Origin: Sycon ciliatum
Lineage: Eukaryota > Porifera > Calcarea > Leucosolenida > Sycettidae
Length of the DNA: 64,000 bases
NCBI RefSeq assembly: GCF_964019385.1
Contig: NC_088650.1
Span: 34,214,243-34,278,242, forward strand
Direction of reading: 5' to 3'
The notes beneath the pieces were generated by a model. That model was given only the letters and a program-made list of their open reading frames with translations, made no database searches and was not told the origin of the DNA. The position numbers and the translations under genes are program-made. Of this stretch, positions 63,986 to 64,000 are shown one piece after another; position 1 is the stretch's first letter, and each line of letters starts with the position of its first letter.

Positions 63986-64000
63986 TAGTAGTAAGTCTGC

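Overview
This window looks like repeat-dense nuclear DNA from an invertebrate metazoan. The support is spliced GT-AG exons, BEL/Pao, Ty3/gypsy, Penelope-like and Ngaro/PAT-like retroelement coding fragments, LINE 3' ends, many short terminal-inverted-repeat (TIR) elements, and minisatellites in both AT-rich and GC-rich sequence. A sponge or another early-branching marine animal would fit, but nothing here fixes the species. There are no bacterial operons, rRNA genes or CRISPR arrays. Almost all recognisable coding sequence belongs to decayed mobile elements. The best candidate for an intact cellular gene is a small two-exon chromodomain gene on the minus strand at 57497-58248.

Layout. 1-2.7 kb is unassigned. 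2.7-3.9 kb is the endonuclease end of a Penelope-like element. 4.3-5.2 kb holds four short tandem arrays. 5.2-13.0 kb is an approximately 7.5-kb minisatellite with a 16-bp unit, an internal inverted block and a 5'-truncated LINE inserted at 12.2-12.7 kb. 14.1-18.0 kb is a gag-less Ty3/gypsy pol remnant whose reverse-transcriptase active site is split by two MITEs, next to a fragment of a second gypsy RT. 18.2-19.5 kb is a complete-looking non-autonomous LTR element. 19.6-20.4 kb is a TTAA-flanked fold-back. 20.9-27.4 kb mixes palindromic and ordinary minisatellites with a solo LTR, a Harbinger-like element and a mariner-like element. 27.7-29.0 kb has an arginine-rich repeat ORF and a truncated hAT-type zinc-finger ORF. 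29.8-36.3 kb is a tandem array of LTR-internal-LTR-internal-LTR flanked by a 4-bp duplication.

37.4-44.7 kb is a full-length but inactivated BEL/Pao element with two LTRs and a 5-bp target duplication, sitting inside an older TIR element. 46.6-48.9 kb is a transposase-like pseudogene split by a mariner-like element. 49.0-49.9 kb has two LINE 3' ends in head-to-head orientation. 50.9-53.1 kb is a complex palindrome leading into a spliced transposase-like gene at about 52.9-56.9 kb whose 3' end is duplicated. 57.5-58.2 kb is the chromodomain gene.

The most striking system is at 58.7-64.0 kb. A tyrosine-recombinase retroelement with textbook split direct repeats (A1-ORFs-B1-A2-B2) has lost its reverse-transcriptase core but keeps gag-like, RT-tail and recombinase coding remnants. 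It lies inside a Harbinger-like TIR element, which lies inside a mariner-like element whose uninterrupted relative is present at 46.9-47.9 kb. The window therefore records several layers of insertion, and in several cases a second copy in the same window supplies the empty site.
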